Shown: positions 39,501-50,560, counted from the stretch's first letter. The stretch: DNA of 64,000 nucleotides from Malus domestica (GCF_042453785.1 NC_091674.1:26763001-26827000), one strand, 5' to 3'. Numbers and translations: made by a program. The notes: generated from the letters alone by a model not told the origin.

Positions 39501-42500
39501 AAGCTTGGTCAAGCGCGATACAAACCATGTAGTAGGAGTCCCCCAAGTCGCCGAGCTAGGGGGTCTGCTGAAAGAGGTGACAGACAAGGTAAGCAATCAG
39601 AGCTCCGACTGATTGTTCACCTTCTCCCCATCTTGCAGCAGCATGAAGGATAAAGAGAAGAAAAATGAGAAGAGATGATATGAGATACTTTTGCTTTTGA
39701 AGAAGTAACTTTCCACAGGCTTATTCTTGAACTGAACTGGAGGGTTTTCTGGTTTCCTCCAGAGTATAAGGCCGACTGAAGAATTTGAGGGTCAAAACAA
39801 GTCCATCAAATCTAGAGTACGTTCCACCCTGCTGATATGGGATACTTTTGCTTTTGACAGAGTAATGGATGTATCGGCACGTGTGCTGTTACGCTTGTCT
39901 CCACATGCTTCCTTGTATCCTTCGCACTTGCCCTATCTGTTCCTCAAGCAGATGCGGAAATCTTCCCTGGAAACATAAGATGTTGAAGATGAGTACTCGA
40001 GAGCAATGCCAGGTAAGTAATCAGGTAAGGGGTTCCAGGCAGTCAGTTCCTGGCTGGAAGCTTGATTCCAAGTGCTGACTGATTGCTCTCTTTCTCCTTG
40101 TCTTGCAGGTAAAAACAAGGCCAAAGGAAAAGACAGGGAAAAAGCATGATATGGGATACTCTTGCTTTTAACCCTGATGATATGAGATATTCTTGCTCTA
40201 GTATAGCTTGTTTGCAGAGGTATTATCGGGGGGAAAGAAAGCTGAATATTTCGAAAGGCTTCGTTGGGAGTGCCCTCTTAGATATGATGAAGGGTTGAGC
40301 ATTTTTGCAGGTCTGCCTGTCCGTTGGGGATGGAGGTCGACATATATAGGAGTCTCCCTAACAACAAGTAGTAATGCTATTCATTTACCCTGCTTGGTCA
40401 TAGCACGGTAGTGGGAGCTGCCAGTTTCACATGTTTTAACTCTGTCAGAGCACTTTGAAAAAGTGGTCTGTGGTATCTGGCTCTCGAGATTCGGAGAACG
40501 ATGCCTCTTCGATTTTTGAGAAAGCAATCATGCTGGGGGTCTGGCTCTCGAGATTCGGAGAGTAGTGTCTCTTCGATTTTTGAGGAAGTAATCATGTTGG
40601 GAGTCTGGCTCTCGAGATTCGGAGGGCGGTGCCTCTTCGATTTTGGAGCAAGCAATCCTGTTGGGAGTGTTGTCTCGAATGTGAGTAAAGGTTGGGCATG
40701 TTTGCTAGTCTACCTTGCCCCGAAGCACAAAGGTTGACACACAGGGACTTTCCAATTATCTAGCAATGGTACTGTTCCTTTACCCTATCTTCGCTTTTGA
40801 GAAAGTAGTCATGTTGGGAGTCTGGCTCTCGAGATTCGGAGGACGGTGCCTCTTCGATTTTGGAGCAAGTAATCTTGTTGGGAGTGTTTTCTCGAATGTG
40901 AGTAAAGGTTGGGCATGTTTGCTAGTCTACCTTGCCACGAAGCACAGAGGTTGACACACGGGAACTTTCCAATTATCCAGCAATGGTACTGTTCCGTTAC
41001 CCTTGTGGGTAATAATATGGTAGCTAGACCTTCAAAATTTATGTGTCTAAACTTTGTTAGTGCTGTTTCTTTGCTATTCTTTTACCTTTCTTGGTCAGAG
41101 CGATGTAGTGGGAGCTGCAAGCTTCACGTGCTCAACTTTGGCAGAGAACTTTGGCAAAGTTATCTGTGGTACCCATGAGCTATTGTTGCGTGTGGGAAGT
41201 GGGTGATTGAACAGTAAGATTCATGTGCTTTCTACTTCACCAGAAGTCTTCGACAGAATGCCCATAATTTCTGCAAAGCTGAGTGTGCGTGTGACAGGTG
41301 CTGACAAGGCTAGAATAGTAGGTGCCTCTTCGATTTCTGAGATCGGCCCTCGTGGTCTCTGAGCAGCCCAGCTTTTGAGAAAGCGAGCGCCTCTTCGATT
41401 GATTCGGAGAACGATGCCTCATCGATTTTTGAGAAAGCAATCATGCTGGGGGTCTGGCTCTCGAAGATTCGGGGAGCAGTGTCTCTTCGATTTTTGAGAA
41501 AGTAATCATGTTGGGAGTCTAGCTCTCGAGATTCGGAGGGCGGTGCCTCTTCAATTTTGGAGCAAGCAATCTTGTTGGGAGTGTTTTCTCGAATGTGAGT
41601 AAAGGTTGGGCATGTTTGCTAGTCTACCTTGCCACGAAGCACAGAGGTTGACACACAGGGACTTTCCAATTATCCAGCAATGGTACTGTTCCTTTACCCT
41701 CTCTTCGATTTTTAAGAAAGTAGTCATGTTGGGAGTCTGGCTCTCGAGATTCGGAGGACGGTGCCTCTTCGATTTTGGAGCAAGCAATCTTATTGGGAGT
41801 GTTTTCTCGAATGTGAGTAAAGGTTGGACATGTTTGCTAGTCTACCTTGCCACGAAGCACAGAGGTTGACACACAGGGACTTTCCAATTATCCAGCAGTG
41901 GTACTGTTCCTTTACCCTTGTGGGTAATAATATGGTAGCTAGACCTTCAAAATTTATGGGTCTAAACTTTGTTAGTGCTGTTTCTTTGCTATTCTTTTAC
42001 CCTTCTTGGTCAGAGCGATGTAGTGGGAGTTTCAAGCTTCACGTGCTCAACTTTGGCAGAGAACTTTGGCAAAGTTATCTGTGGTACCCATGAGCTATTG
42101 TTGCGTGTGGGAAGTGGGTGATTGAAAAGTAAGATTCATGTGTTTTCTACTTCCCCAGAAGTCTTCGACAGAATGCCCATAATTTCCGCAAAGCTGAGTG
42201 TGCGTGTGACAAGTGCTGACAAGGCTGGAAAAGTAGGTGCCTCTTCGATTTCTGAGATCGGCCCTCGTGGTCTCTGGGGAGCCCAGCTTTTGAGAAAGCG
42301 AGCGCCTCGTCGATTTCTGAGATCCGCCTTCGTGGTCTTTGAGCAGCCCAACTTTTGAGAAAGCAAACGCCTCTTCGATTTCTGAGATCAACCCTCGTGA
42401 TCTCTAAGCAGCCCAGCTTTTGAGAAAGCAAACGCCTCTTCGATTTCTGAGCAGGCGCCTCTTCGATTTCTGAAGCTCCGTCGAGTGCAGATTTTTATAG

Positions 42501-45500
42501 GGGCTGGCATTAAGTTCCAAAGCACACTTGAATCTCCACTAGTAGAAGCTTCATTCTTGCACTTCTAAGATCTTGATTTGTCCGACCTCTTCTCTCTTCA
42601 ACACCTTTGAAAATGTCTGGCCCCTCCGACCGTCGTTTTGACTTGAACCTTGTTGAAGAGGCAGCCCCGCCTTCTCCAGACAACATATGGCGCCCATCAT
42701 TCGTCTCCCCTACTGGTCCTCTTACCGTTGGGGATTCCGTGATGAAGAATGATATGACCGCTGCGGTGGTGGCCAGGAACCTTCTCACTCCCAAAGATAA
42801 CAGACTACTTTCCAAACGGTCTGATGAGTTAGCTGTTAAGGATTCGCTGGCTCTCACTGTTCAGTGTGCAGGTTCTGTGTCTAATATGGCCCAACGCCTA
42901 TTTGCTCGAACCCGCCAAGTTGAATCATTGGCGGCTGAAGTGATGAGTCTCAAACAGGAGATTAGAGGGCTCAAACATGAGAATAAACAGTTGCACCGGC
43001 TCGCACATGACTATGCTACAAACATGAAGAGGAAGCTTGACCAGATGAAGGAAACTGATGGTCAGGTTTTACTTGATCATCAGAGATTTGTGGGTTTGTT
43101 CCAAAGGCATTTATTGCCTTCGTCTTCTGGGGCTGTACCACGTAATGAAGCTCCGAATGATCAACCTCTGATGCCTCCTCCTTCTAGGGTTCTGTCCAGT
43201 ACTGAGGCTCCAAATGATCCCCCTCCGGTGCCTTCTCTTTCTGGGGCTCTACCGACTGCTGAGACTTCTCCTAAGCAACCTTTGTGAAGGCTCCCTCTTG
43301 TGTGTTTATTTTGACTCATGTATATGTACATATTTGTAGCTTATCGGGGATATCAATAAATAAGCTTTCCTTCATTTCAACGTATTGTGTTAAATACACC
43401 AAAGCCTTCTTCGCTAAGTTCTTTGAATTTTCTTTTGTTGAAGCTTGTATGTTGAAGCTTTCTGAGTAGAGCATGTAGGTTGGGGTAGTGTTCCCTTAAT
43501 TTCCCGAGTGAGGAAAACTTCTCGGTTGGAGACTTGGAAAATCCAAGTCACTGAGTGGGATCGGCTATATGAATCTTAGAACGCCATTGTGCTCGATCCT
43601 GAGTCATGTCCTTCGTTAGATCCAAGTACTCTAAGTCTTTTCTTAGAGTCTCTTCCAAAGTTTTCCTAGGTCTTCCTCTACCCCTTCGGCCCTGAACCTC
43701 TGTCCCATAGTCGCATCTTCTAATCGGAGCGTCAGTAGGCCTTCTTTGCACATGTCCAAACCACCGTAACCGATTTTCTCTCATCTTTCCTTCAATTTCG
43801 GCTACTCCTACTTTACCCCGGATATCCTCATTCCTAATCTTATCCTTTCTCGTGTGCCCACACATCCAACGAAGCATCCTCATCTCCGCTACACCCATTT
43901 TGTGTACGTGTTGATGTTTCACCGCCCAACATTCTGTGCCATACAGCATCGCCGGCCTTATTGCCGTCCTATAAAATTTTCCCTTGAGCTTCAGTGGCAT
44001 ACGGCGGTCACACAATACGCCGGATGCACTCTTCCACTTCATCCATCCAGCTTGTATTCTGTGGTTGAGATCTCCATCTAATTCTCCGTTCTTTTGCAAG
44101 ATAGATCCTAGGTAACGAAAACGGTCGCTCTTTGGTATTTCTTGATCTCCGATCCTCACCCCTAACTCGTTTTGGCCTCCATTTGCACTGAACTTGCACT
44201 CCATATATTCTGTCTTTGATCGGCTTAGGCGAAGACCTTTAGATTCCAACACTTCTCTCCAAAGGTTAAGCTTTGCATTTACCCCTTCCTGAGTTTCATC
44301 TATCAACACTATATCGTCTGCGAAAAGCATACACCAAGGAATATCATCTTGAATATGTCCTGTTAACTCATCCATTACCAACGCAAAAAGGTAAGGACTT
44401 AAGGATGAGCCTTGATGTAATCCTACAGTTATGGGAAAGCTTTCGGTTTGTCCTTCATGAGTTCTTACGGCAGTCTTTGCTCCTTCATACATATCCTTTA
44501 TAGCTTGGATATATGCTACTCGTACTCCTTTCTTCTCTAAAATCCTCCAAAGAATGTCTCTTGGGACCCTATCATACGCTTTTTCCAAATCTATAAAGAC
44601 CATGTGTAAATCCTTTTTCCCATCTCTATATCTTTCCATCAATCTTCGTAAGAGATAGATTGCCTCCATGGTTGAGCGCCCTGGCATGAACCCGAATTGG
44701 TTGTCCGAAACCCGTGTCTCTTGCCTCAATCTATGCTCAATGACTCTCTCCCAGAGCTTCATTGTATGACTCATTAGCTTAATACCCCTATAGTTCATGC
44801 AATTTTGTACGTCGCCCTTATTCTTGTAGATAGGCACCAAAGTGCTCGTTCGCCACTCATTTGGCATCTTCTTCGTTTTCAAAATCCTATTGAAAAGGTC
44901 AGTGAGCCATGTTATACCTGTCTCTCCCAAAAGTTTCCACACTTCGATTGGTATATTGTCTGGGCCTATTGCTTTTTTATGCTTCATCTTCTTCAAAGCT
45001 ACAACCACTTCTTCCTTCCGGATTCGACGATAAAAAGAGTAGTTTCTACACTCTTCTGAGTTACTCAACTCCCCTAAAGAAGCACTCATTTCATGTCCTT
45101 CATTGAAAAGATTATGAAAATAACCTCTCCATCTGTCTTTAACCGCGTTCTCTGTAGCAAGAACCTTTCCATCCTCATCCTTGATGCACCTCACTTGGTT
45201 TAGGTCCCTTGTCTTCTTTTCCCTTGCTCTAGATAGTTTATAGATATCCAACTCTCCTTCTTTGGTATCTAGTCGTTTATACATATCGTCGTAAGCCGCT
45301 AACTTAGCTTCTCTGACAGCTTTCTTCGCCTCTTGCTTCGCTTTTCTATACCTTTCACCATTTTCATCAGTCCTCTCCTTGTATAAGGCTTTACAACATT
45401 CCTTCTTAGCCTTCACCTTTGTTTGTACCTCCTCATTCCACCACCAAGATTCCTTTTGGTGTGGGGCAAAGCCCTTGGACTCTCCTAATACCTCTTTTGC

Positions 45501-48500
45501 TACTTTTCGGATACAACTAGCCATGGAATCCCACATTTGGCTAGCTTCCCCCTCTCTATCCCACACACATTGGGTGATTACCTTCTCTTTGAAAATGACT
45601 TGTTTTTCTTCTTTTAGATTCCACCATCTAGTCCTTGGGCACTTCCAAGTCTTGTTCTTTTGTCTTACTCTTTTGATATGTACATCCATCACCAACAAGC
45701 GATGTTGATTAGCCACGCTCTCTCCTGGTATAACTTTGCAATCCTTACAAGTTATACGATCCCCTTTCCTCATTAGAAGAAAATCTATTTGTGTTTTTGA
45801 CGACCCACTCTTGTAGGTGATCACATGTTCTTCTCTCTTCTTAAAGAAGGTGTTGGCTAAGAAGAGATCATATGCCATTGCAAAATCCAAGATAGCTTCC
45901 CCATCCTCGTTTCTCTCCCCAAAACCATGGCCACCATGAAAACCTCCATAGTTGCCTGTCTCCCTGCCCACGTGTCCATTTAAATCTCCTCCTATAAATA
46001 ACTTCTCCGTCTGAGCAATTCCTTGCACCAAGTCTCCAAGATCTTCCCAAAATTTCTCCTTCGAACTCGTATCCAACCCTACTTGAGGTGCGTACGCACT
46101 AATCACATTGATAAGTTCTTGTCCTATTACAATCTTGATTGCCATGATTCTATCTCCTACCCTCTTGACATCTACAACATCTTGTACCAAGGTCTTGTCC
46201 ACGATGATGCCGACACCGTTTCTCGTTCTATTTGTGCCCGAATACCAAAGTTTAAACCCTGAGTTTTCTAGATCCTTTGCCTTACTACCAACCCACTTAG
46301 TTTCTTGTAGGCACATAATATTTATCCTTCTCCTCACCATAACTTCCACTACTTCCATAGATTTTCCCGTTAAGGTTCCTATATTCCACGTTCCTAAACG
46401 CATTTTGCTCTCTTGAACTCTACCCTTCTGTCCTAGCTTCTTCACCCTCCCCCATCTAATAGGATCAAAGTACTTCTTTTGTGTGTCCCGGGTAAAGTTG
46501 ATAGGAGCATATGCTCCCAAACAACTTTGAGTGGAGTCGTTCGAAAAGAAGTTTCTATGGCCCCCTTGCTCATTTAACACTGCATCCGGGTGCCGATGGA
46601 GATACAGCGACCCTTGCTCACTTATCACTGTGCTCGGGCCACACAGCGCGCCACTTACGGGTGACGCCCTAGCTTTAGCGCGATTTTGTTCTGGATTCAT
46701 TTTCATAAGGATTCGACGTGATCATGGAGTGCCGGCTGTCGACTAATTCCCAGCTCTAATTAGGATCTAAAACCAGTCTTACAAGCACCCAGATGAAACA
46801 CAAATCTGTGAGCTTCTTTTTTTCTTCTCTTATCTTAAAGCTCAGTTCCCCTAATATCTTACCTCGGCTTATTCAAGAACTTCACTTCCACTAACACTGC
46901 TACTTCATCCCCCAAAAAAGGTAATAAAGAATGCAATAGCACCATGAGAGACAAATCAAACAAGGAAGAAAAATGTAACCAATGGAATGAAAATAATTTC
47001 TTACTAATCTTTCATATTATATGAAACATCTAAATATGTGCACCAATGTGCCCATAATTCAATGATAATTTAGTCATCTGCTTTGAATGATATATTGGTA
47101 TTAATCTGCCAGTCATCTACTGGGGGCTCGAACCCCCGCCCGCTTTCCATTTAAGGTCGCGATGGCCACTCCAACTAACCTGTATTTTGTCCATCATTCC
47201 CTATTTGTTATACTTATTAATATTAACTAAAAACAAAGTATACTTGAACGGTAAGTTATACACATGACATTATAAGTAAATGAATTCTAAATACTTAATC
47301 CTCTAAAGTGTTACTTTTTCTTAATATTGTTACTTAACATATCATACCAATATAATAGTTTGTAGGCATACGTGTATGATTACGCATTTGAAGAACTCTA
47401 TGTGGTAGTAAGCTACCAGTTTAATGTACCATACAGATTATTTCAAACTGTTATATTCAGTAAGATTTCAAGGACTACTTAATAGTATTGGACAACAATG
47501 TGTCCACGGATATTATATTCACCCTAAACCTAATCCAATTATGCAAATAACTTTGTAGAAATTTTAACTGAAGAATAGCCGATATTTTATTAATAAACAT
47601 CTCTTGATGTTTCAGTAAAAATTTCCATGTTTTTCTCATAACTTCTGTCATCCTTCTCATGATATCATCAATGTCAGTATTTTCGTGTTTTCCACCTCTC
47701 AATATTGTTGTCAACGTTATATTTATTACCTTGGATGAAAGTAGAAAGAGTGGATTATACAGGGAAAGGAAAACAAAAGCAGTGCAACGTCTCCAATAAT
47801 ATTGTCACAAGCATACCATAATTGGTGAAAAGAAAAATCGTAATCATCATGATGAAAATAAGTCCAGTAATAGTGTGATGTATACCTTTCTCCTTTTTGG
47901 GGAAAGATAAGGCAATCCATCAAATTCTTCTCCTCCAGTACCACATCATATACGGCCTCTAGTACCCGGACGTCTCCTGGGTGAAGACAAGGATTTTTTG
48001 TGACAACCACCTTCCCGGTTACTACACATGTTGTTTCATCAACCTTCTGGAAGAAACTCTGATCCCCCATTTCTAGCTCATCTTTTGTCATGGTTATTCG
48101 AACATAAACTTGACCATAGTTTAAACTTCCAGTTTCATCCAAGCACCCAACCAGGATCCGGCCTTTCGGGACGTATATGCGGCATCTACTTTTTATATCA
48201 GACAAGTAGTTCTCATAATATGACTGAAGCATCATTGAGAGGTAAGGTTCCACATTTGGTTCATAACCATGATGTAACATCTTTACAAGAATATTTTTGG
48301 AACTAGCCCCACTGAATCCCTCTAAGACATTCAACGCTGCAGCTCTTTCTGTCCGCATTTTCCCCAGAAGACGCAATTGTTCCTCTTGCAATGCCTCAAA
48401 TGTTTCATCCTTTACCCCCAAGGTAGACATGAGGATGATAATCTCTCGATTCAGATAGCAGGGCGAGGAATCAGTCCATTTGGTAACATTGAGCATTCTG

Positions 48501-50560
48501 TTTTTTGACTCAAATTTGAGCATACTGCCACGCAAAGATAGCTTCCGAAAGGAATTACGGTCAACAGCTATAACCCCTTTATATCCACCATATCGAATTT
48601 GAAATGCTGAAGGAATATGATCCAAACCACACTTGTGAGCAATTTGCCTGGCAAAAGATAGAGAAATCTTTCCTATACCATCCGAGAAGCAGTACGTAAC
48701 TCCATCAGAAGAAGTCTCAACGTCAGGAATAACCTCTACATCTTGTGCAGGAACAACAAGAGTTTGTGTAGAAGAACTGAATAGTTGGCCCATCCTAGCT
48801 GCACACTTAGATACGCTCCGGATTTTGGTGAAGCAGCCCATCCATTCTCTAATATCTTCCGCTTTTACTTTGTCATTAGAAGAAAACATCCAAACAGAGT
48901 TGGATCGAAGTTGACTAGCTGAGAAAGCCAGAAACTCAAATTTCTTTTCCCCTATCACAATCCCATCTCGAAGAATAGACAATATCCGATGATATATTCC
49001 AGTTCTATGGGGTTTTGTAAACATACCGTTGTGAATGCTTGTGGAAAGAGCATTTGGAGAAAGCTTACCCCAATCCTCATCAACGAATGTAACTCTCATA
49101 AAATCGGAAGCATAGTCTGCAAAGTTCTTCACAACATAGTTTGATTTTTCAAGCTCAGGCCCACAGCAACAAATCTTTGATGGGGTAATCAAGGCTCTAT
49201 GAACACTCATTACGTTATGTTCCACTAATCTTTTATGGGCTGAGGGACGACTCTTAGACTTTCCTTCCAAGTCATGTGATTGAATCCTTACGAATAATAG
49301 AGGGTCATAACAAATGGTATTGCGCTTGTGCAGCTTCTCAAGAAGCGCATTAGCAGTGTCTACACTTAAACCACTAAGGAACTCAATCAGATCAGAGTCC
49401 GCTGCTGCAAGACTAATTTTCTGGGAATGAACGAGTGCATTGATTTGGAAGAGGACCTCATATGGCAACTTTGAATTTGATCCGCAGTTCACAAGTGGAA
49501 CTGTATCCGACCGCAAACAGTATCTTTCACCGTCCTCTAAAATGAGATCCACCACATCATTATCTTTATAGAACGGGAAACACTCGAATACATCTGGCAC
49601 AGAAAACTCCTCCTCAATCTCCCAGCAGAATGAAGTAGCATAACCGAGGGACTTCATGTCCGAAAAATCAGTAGTTCGTACCCAGAGGTAATCATAATCC
49701 TCCTTACAAACATGATAACGATCAGCGCTGAACTTGGCTGCTATGTTAGGTCCTGAAACTTTTCGAAAGATCCTCGGACCAAACTTTAGCTGAAAAAATC
49801 AAAATGCACTGTCTCAACATCTTACCCAATAACCCAAAGTAATACATACCAGCAATTTACTAATTCTTAATCAAATCAAACAAAAGCAACAATCTTTGAA
49901 ACAAAAACAGCTCTAATTGTAAGCAAAAAAACCCAAACAGACACAAACAACAGCAATTAAATTCACATTTCTCAAAAATTATTCAAATTCAGGAAAAGAG
50001 AGAGAGAGAGAGAGAGAGAATTTTACCTTCAAAAGCAGGGCATTCACTTTCTCGCCACCCAAGCAGCACCCAACAGAATCCATAACATTCTCAAACGCAA
50101 TCTCCAGCTTATAACACTCGTCTTTCCGCCATACGCAGAACTCGACCCGCTTCCTCTCGGGCATGACCCAGGCCCTCACGCCCTCCCACGTCTCCAGCAC
50201 ATTCATGCAATCTTCCTTCACCATAAAACCCACATGCAAAACGGCGCCGTTTACCCGGCGCTTCGGGTCCACCGGCCGCTGGATGATGTCGTCGTAGGTC
50301 TCGGAAAGGCGGAGGCTTTCGGACTTGAAAACGAGGTCGTTTTTCAGGGAGAGTGACTGAGCTTCCAATTTGGCCTTGAGGGTCGTGAACTGGATGCGGC
50401 CGAAGCCGCGTGACTTCCAGTTCTTGTGATCGCTGCTGATTTCGACGGCGAAGACTGAGTCACGGCCGAGTTTCGACTCGAGGAAGGTTAATAGCTCTTG
50501 GGCTGTGACTGTTTGCGGAATGTTTGTCACTCGCACTGTGGGTCGCTCTGCCACCCCCAT
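36535..50560 (-). CDS. RDR2: RNA-dependent RNA polymerase 2 (RdDM double-stranded RNA synthesis)
   Basis: Four exons (50560-50027, 49789-47886, 37598-37448, 37296-36535) keep frame and give 1,116 residues; Arabidopsis RDR2 is similar in length. RDR2 copies Pol IV transcripts into double-stranded RNA, which DCL3 cuts to 24-nt siRNAs for DNA methylation. The N-terminus ([20 protein letters not shown]) is the RRM-like part. The catalytic barrel spans exons 2-4, with [10 protein letters not shown] and the active-site motif GGDLDGD (821-827) in exon 3. The C-terminal exon carries the conserved [16 protein letters not shown] and SAWYHVTY blocks. The start at 50560 is chosen over an upstream in-frame ATG because the conserved protein begins here. 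Intron 2 is 10,287 bp and filled with transposable elements, but its donor AG|GTATAC and acceptor GCAG|GCC are sound. Confidence 0.95.
38176..38292 (-). mobile_element. tRNA-derived SINE remnant in RDR2 intron 2
   Basis: On the minus strand it contains TAGCGCAGTGG (a perfect tRNA A-box pattern), then GGTTCGATCCC (B box) 40-45 nt later. That is the promoter arrangement of a tRNA-derived SINE. The segment between and after does not fold into a normal tRNA cloverleaf. The 3' border is not clear. Confidence 0.6.
38331..38449 (-). mobile_element. Severely 5'-truncated RTE-type LINE copy A in RDR2 intron 2
   Basis: About 120 bp match the 3' end of the LINE at 43542-46745. The (TTG)n tail (CAA on the plus strand) is at the left. 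Direct repeats TTCATATAACAA at 38313-38324 and 38457-38468 flank it, as expected for target-primed insertion. Confidence 0.8.
38465..39080 (-). mobile_element. 5'-truncated RTE-type LINE copy B in RDR2 intron 2
   Basis: This copy begins with a (CAA)n tail next to copy A and matches the last 600 bp or so of the full-length LINE. It encodes the C-terminal part (for example [20 protein letters not shown] and [11 protein letters not shown]), broken by a frameshift near 38700. It stops matching around 39078. It is clearly dead. Confidence 0.85.
40480..42325. repeat. Higher-order tandem duplication, two units of about 0.92 kb
   Basis: 40480-41400 is repeated as 41400-42325; matching landmarks are 914-925 bp apart (TCATGTTGGGAGTCTGG at 40592 and 41506, TGGGTAATAATATGG at 41006 and 41931). 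Each unit contains two copies of a 217-218-bp subunit that includes TCTCGAGATTCGGAG, GCCTCTTCGATTTTGG and GGTTGACACACAGG. Similarity by eye is very high, so the duplication is recent or kept uniform. Confidence 0.85.
42236..42465. repeat. Tandem repeat, about 65-bp unit, three to four copies
   Basis: Units run from GCCTCTTCGATTTCTGAGAT through CCCTCGTGGTCTCT to CAGCTTTTGAGAAAGC, then start again. The last unit is partial. One single unit also occurs at 41328-41400, inside the larger 0.92-kb repeat. Confidence 0.8.
42613..43287 (+). CDS. Unrecognised 224-aa protein in the repeat-rich insertion (coiled-coil)
   Basis: The frame opens [20 protein letters not shown] and ends with a proline-rich tail containing [12 protein letters not shown] and [12 protein letters not shown], a repeated motif. 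The centre, about residues 95-155, is rich in Leu, Glu, Lys and Gln in a heptad-like pattern ([19 protein letters not shown]), consistent with a coiled coil. I recognise no enzyme, zinc finger or membrane segment. The frame is long, lacks internal stops and its codon use looks coding. It lies in the opposite direction to RDR2, inside the intron, and downstream of tandem repeats. It may be the product of a non-autonomous element, for example a gag-like protein. No function is proposed. Confidence 0.55.
   Translation: MSGPSDRRFDLNLVEEAAPPSPDNIWRPSFVSPTGPLTVGDSVMKNDMTAAVVARNLLTPKDNRLLSKRSDELAVKDSLALTVQCAGSVSNMAQRLFARTRQVESLAAEVMSLKQEIRGLKHENKQLHRLAHDYATNMKRKLDQMKETDGQVLLDHQRFVGLFQRHLLPSSSGAVPRNEAPNDQPLMPPPSRVLSSTEAPNDPPPVPSLSGALPTAETSPKQPL
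43542..46745 (-). mobile_element. Near-full-length RTE-clade LINE in RDR2 intron 2
   Basis: One long ORF with endonuclease followed by reverse transcriptase and no gag ORF is the RTE layout. It lies in the same orientation as RDR2. Its 3' end matches truncated copies A and B until CACTNAGTGGG. There it loses the last 18 bp or so and the (TTG)n tail, and joins the foreign sequence ending TTGGAAAATCCAAG. The 5' end is placed near 46745 and is uncertain. No target duplication was found, so later rearrangement at the 3' side is likely. Confidence 0.85.
43548..46706 (-). CDS. RTE-type LINE polyprotein: AP-like endonuclease and reverse transcriptase, ORF intact
   Basis: The 1,052-residue frame has no stop or frameshift. 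The endonuclease (about 102-345) shows WNIG (N107), QETKW (E135), SAYAPQ (203-208), GDLNGH (D241, N243) and NQHRL (H335), the expected metal and catalytic positions. The reverse transcriptase (about 540-850) shows FIDLEKAYD (first Asp at 706), [13 protein letters not shown] and FADD (795-798). The C-terminal part has [10 protein letters not shown] and [13 protein letters not shown], typical of this clade. The product nicks target DNA and primes cDNA synthesis there. All visible motifs are complete, but the copy has lost its 3' tail, so its own mobility is doubtful. It might still supply enzyme to other copies. Confidence 0.9.
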   Translation of the reverse strand: MKMNPEQNRAKARASPVSGALCGPSTVISEQGSLYLHRHPDAVLNEQGGHRNFFSNDSTQSCLGAYAPINFTRDTQKKYFDPIRWGRVKKLGQKGRVQESKMRLGTWNIGTLTGKSMEVVEVMVRRRINIMCLQETKWVGSKAKDLENSGFKLWYSGTNRTRNGVGIIVDKTLVQDVVDVKRVGDRIMAIKIVIGQELINVISAYAPQVGLDTSSKEKFWEDLGDLVQGIAQTEKLFIGGDLNGHVGRETGNYGGFHGGHGFGERNEDGEAILDFAMAYDLFLANTFFKKREEHVITYKSGSSKTQIDFLLMRKGDRITCKDCKVIPGESVANQHRLLVMDVHIKRVRQKNKTWKCPRTRWWNLKEEKQVIFKEKVITQCVWDREGEASQMWDSMASCIRKVAKEVLGESKGFAPHQKESWWWNEEVQTKVKAKKECCKALYKERTDENGERYRKAKQEAKKAVREAKLAAYDDMYKRLDTKEGELDIYKLSRAREKKTRDLNQVRCIKDEDGKVLATENAVKDRWRGYFHNLFNEGHEMSASLGELSNSEECRNYSFYRRIRKEEVVVALKKMKHKKAIGPDNIPIEVWKLLGETGITWLTDLFNRILKTKKMPNEWRTSTLVPIYKNKGDVQNCMNYRGIKLMSHTMKLWERVIEHRLRQETRVSDNQFGFMPGRSTMEAIYLLRRLMERYRDGKKDLHMVFIDLEKAYDRVPRDILWRILEKKGVRVAYIQAIKDMYEGAKTAVRTHEGQTESFPITVGLHQGSSLSPYLFALVMDELTGHIQDDIPWCMLFADDIVLIDETQEGVNAKLNLWREVLESKGLRLSRSKTEYMECKFSANGGQNELGVRIGDQEIPKSDRFRYLGSILQKNGELDGDLNHRIQAGWMKWKSASGVLCDRRMPLKLKGKFYRTAIRPAMLYGTECWAVKHQHVHKMGVAEMRMLRWMCGHTRKDKIRNEDIRGKVGVAEIEGKMRENRLRWFGHVQRRPTDAPIRRCDYGTEVQGRRGRGRPRKTLEETLRKDLEYLDLTKDMTQDRAQWRSKIHIADPTQ
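46746..47885. other. Remaining part of RDR2 intron 2
   Basis: Apart from one SINE-like piece at 47105-47182 this is AT-rich intron sequence. The RDR2 intron donor lies at its right end (47885). Confidence 0.6.
47105..47182 (-). mobile_element. tRNA-derived SINE fragment in RDR2 intron 2
   Basis: On the minus strand it reads GTTAGTTGGAGTGGCC (A-box-like) and, further on, GGGGGTTCGAGCCCCC (B box, self-complementary as in a tRNA T-arm). There is no complete acceptor stem, so a functional tRNA gene is unlikely. Confidence 0.55.
49997..50019. repeat. (GA)n microsatellite in RDR2 intron 1
   Basis: A pure GA run lies just inside the first intron, 8 bp from the donor site at 50026. Read on the gene strand it is a CT tract. 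Confidence 0.85.

Larger units (their letters stand above)
39081..43541 (+). mobile_element. Uncharacterised repeat-rich insertion with a 224-codon ORF, in RDR2 intron 2
   Basis: Between LINE copy B and the full-length LINE lie 4.5 kb unlike either. They include a non-coding block at 39090-39400, short repeats around GATATGGGATACTTTTGC (39670-40200), nested tandem repeats (40480-42480) and one open frame (42613-43287). No reverse transcriptase, integrase or transposase is present. Large size, tandem repeats and a single gag-like frame suggest a non-autonomous retroelement derivative, but I could not find paired LTRs. That reading is inference. Confidence 0.5.

Noticed and set aside
43854-46416. 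Many plus-strand open frames opposite the LINE
   Set aside because: They are antisense shadows of the intact LINE ORF.
47105-47182. Possible tRNA gene (A- and B-box-like sequences)
   Set aside because: No full cloverleaf or acceptor stem can be formed. It is better explained as a SINE fragment.
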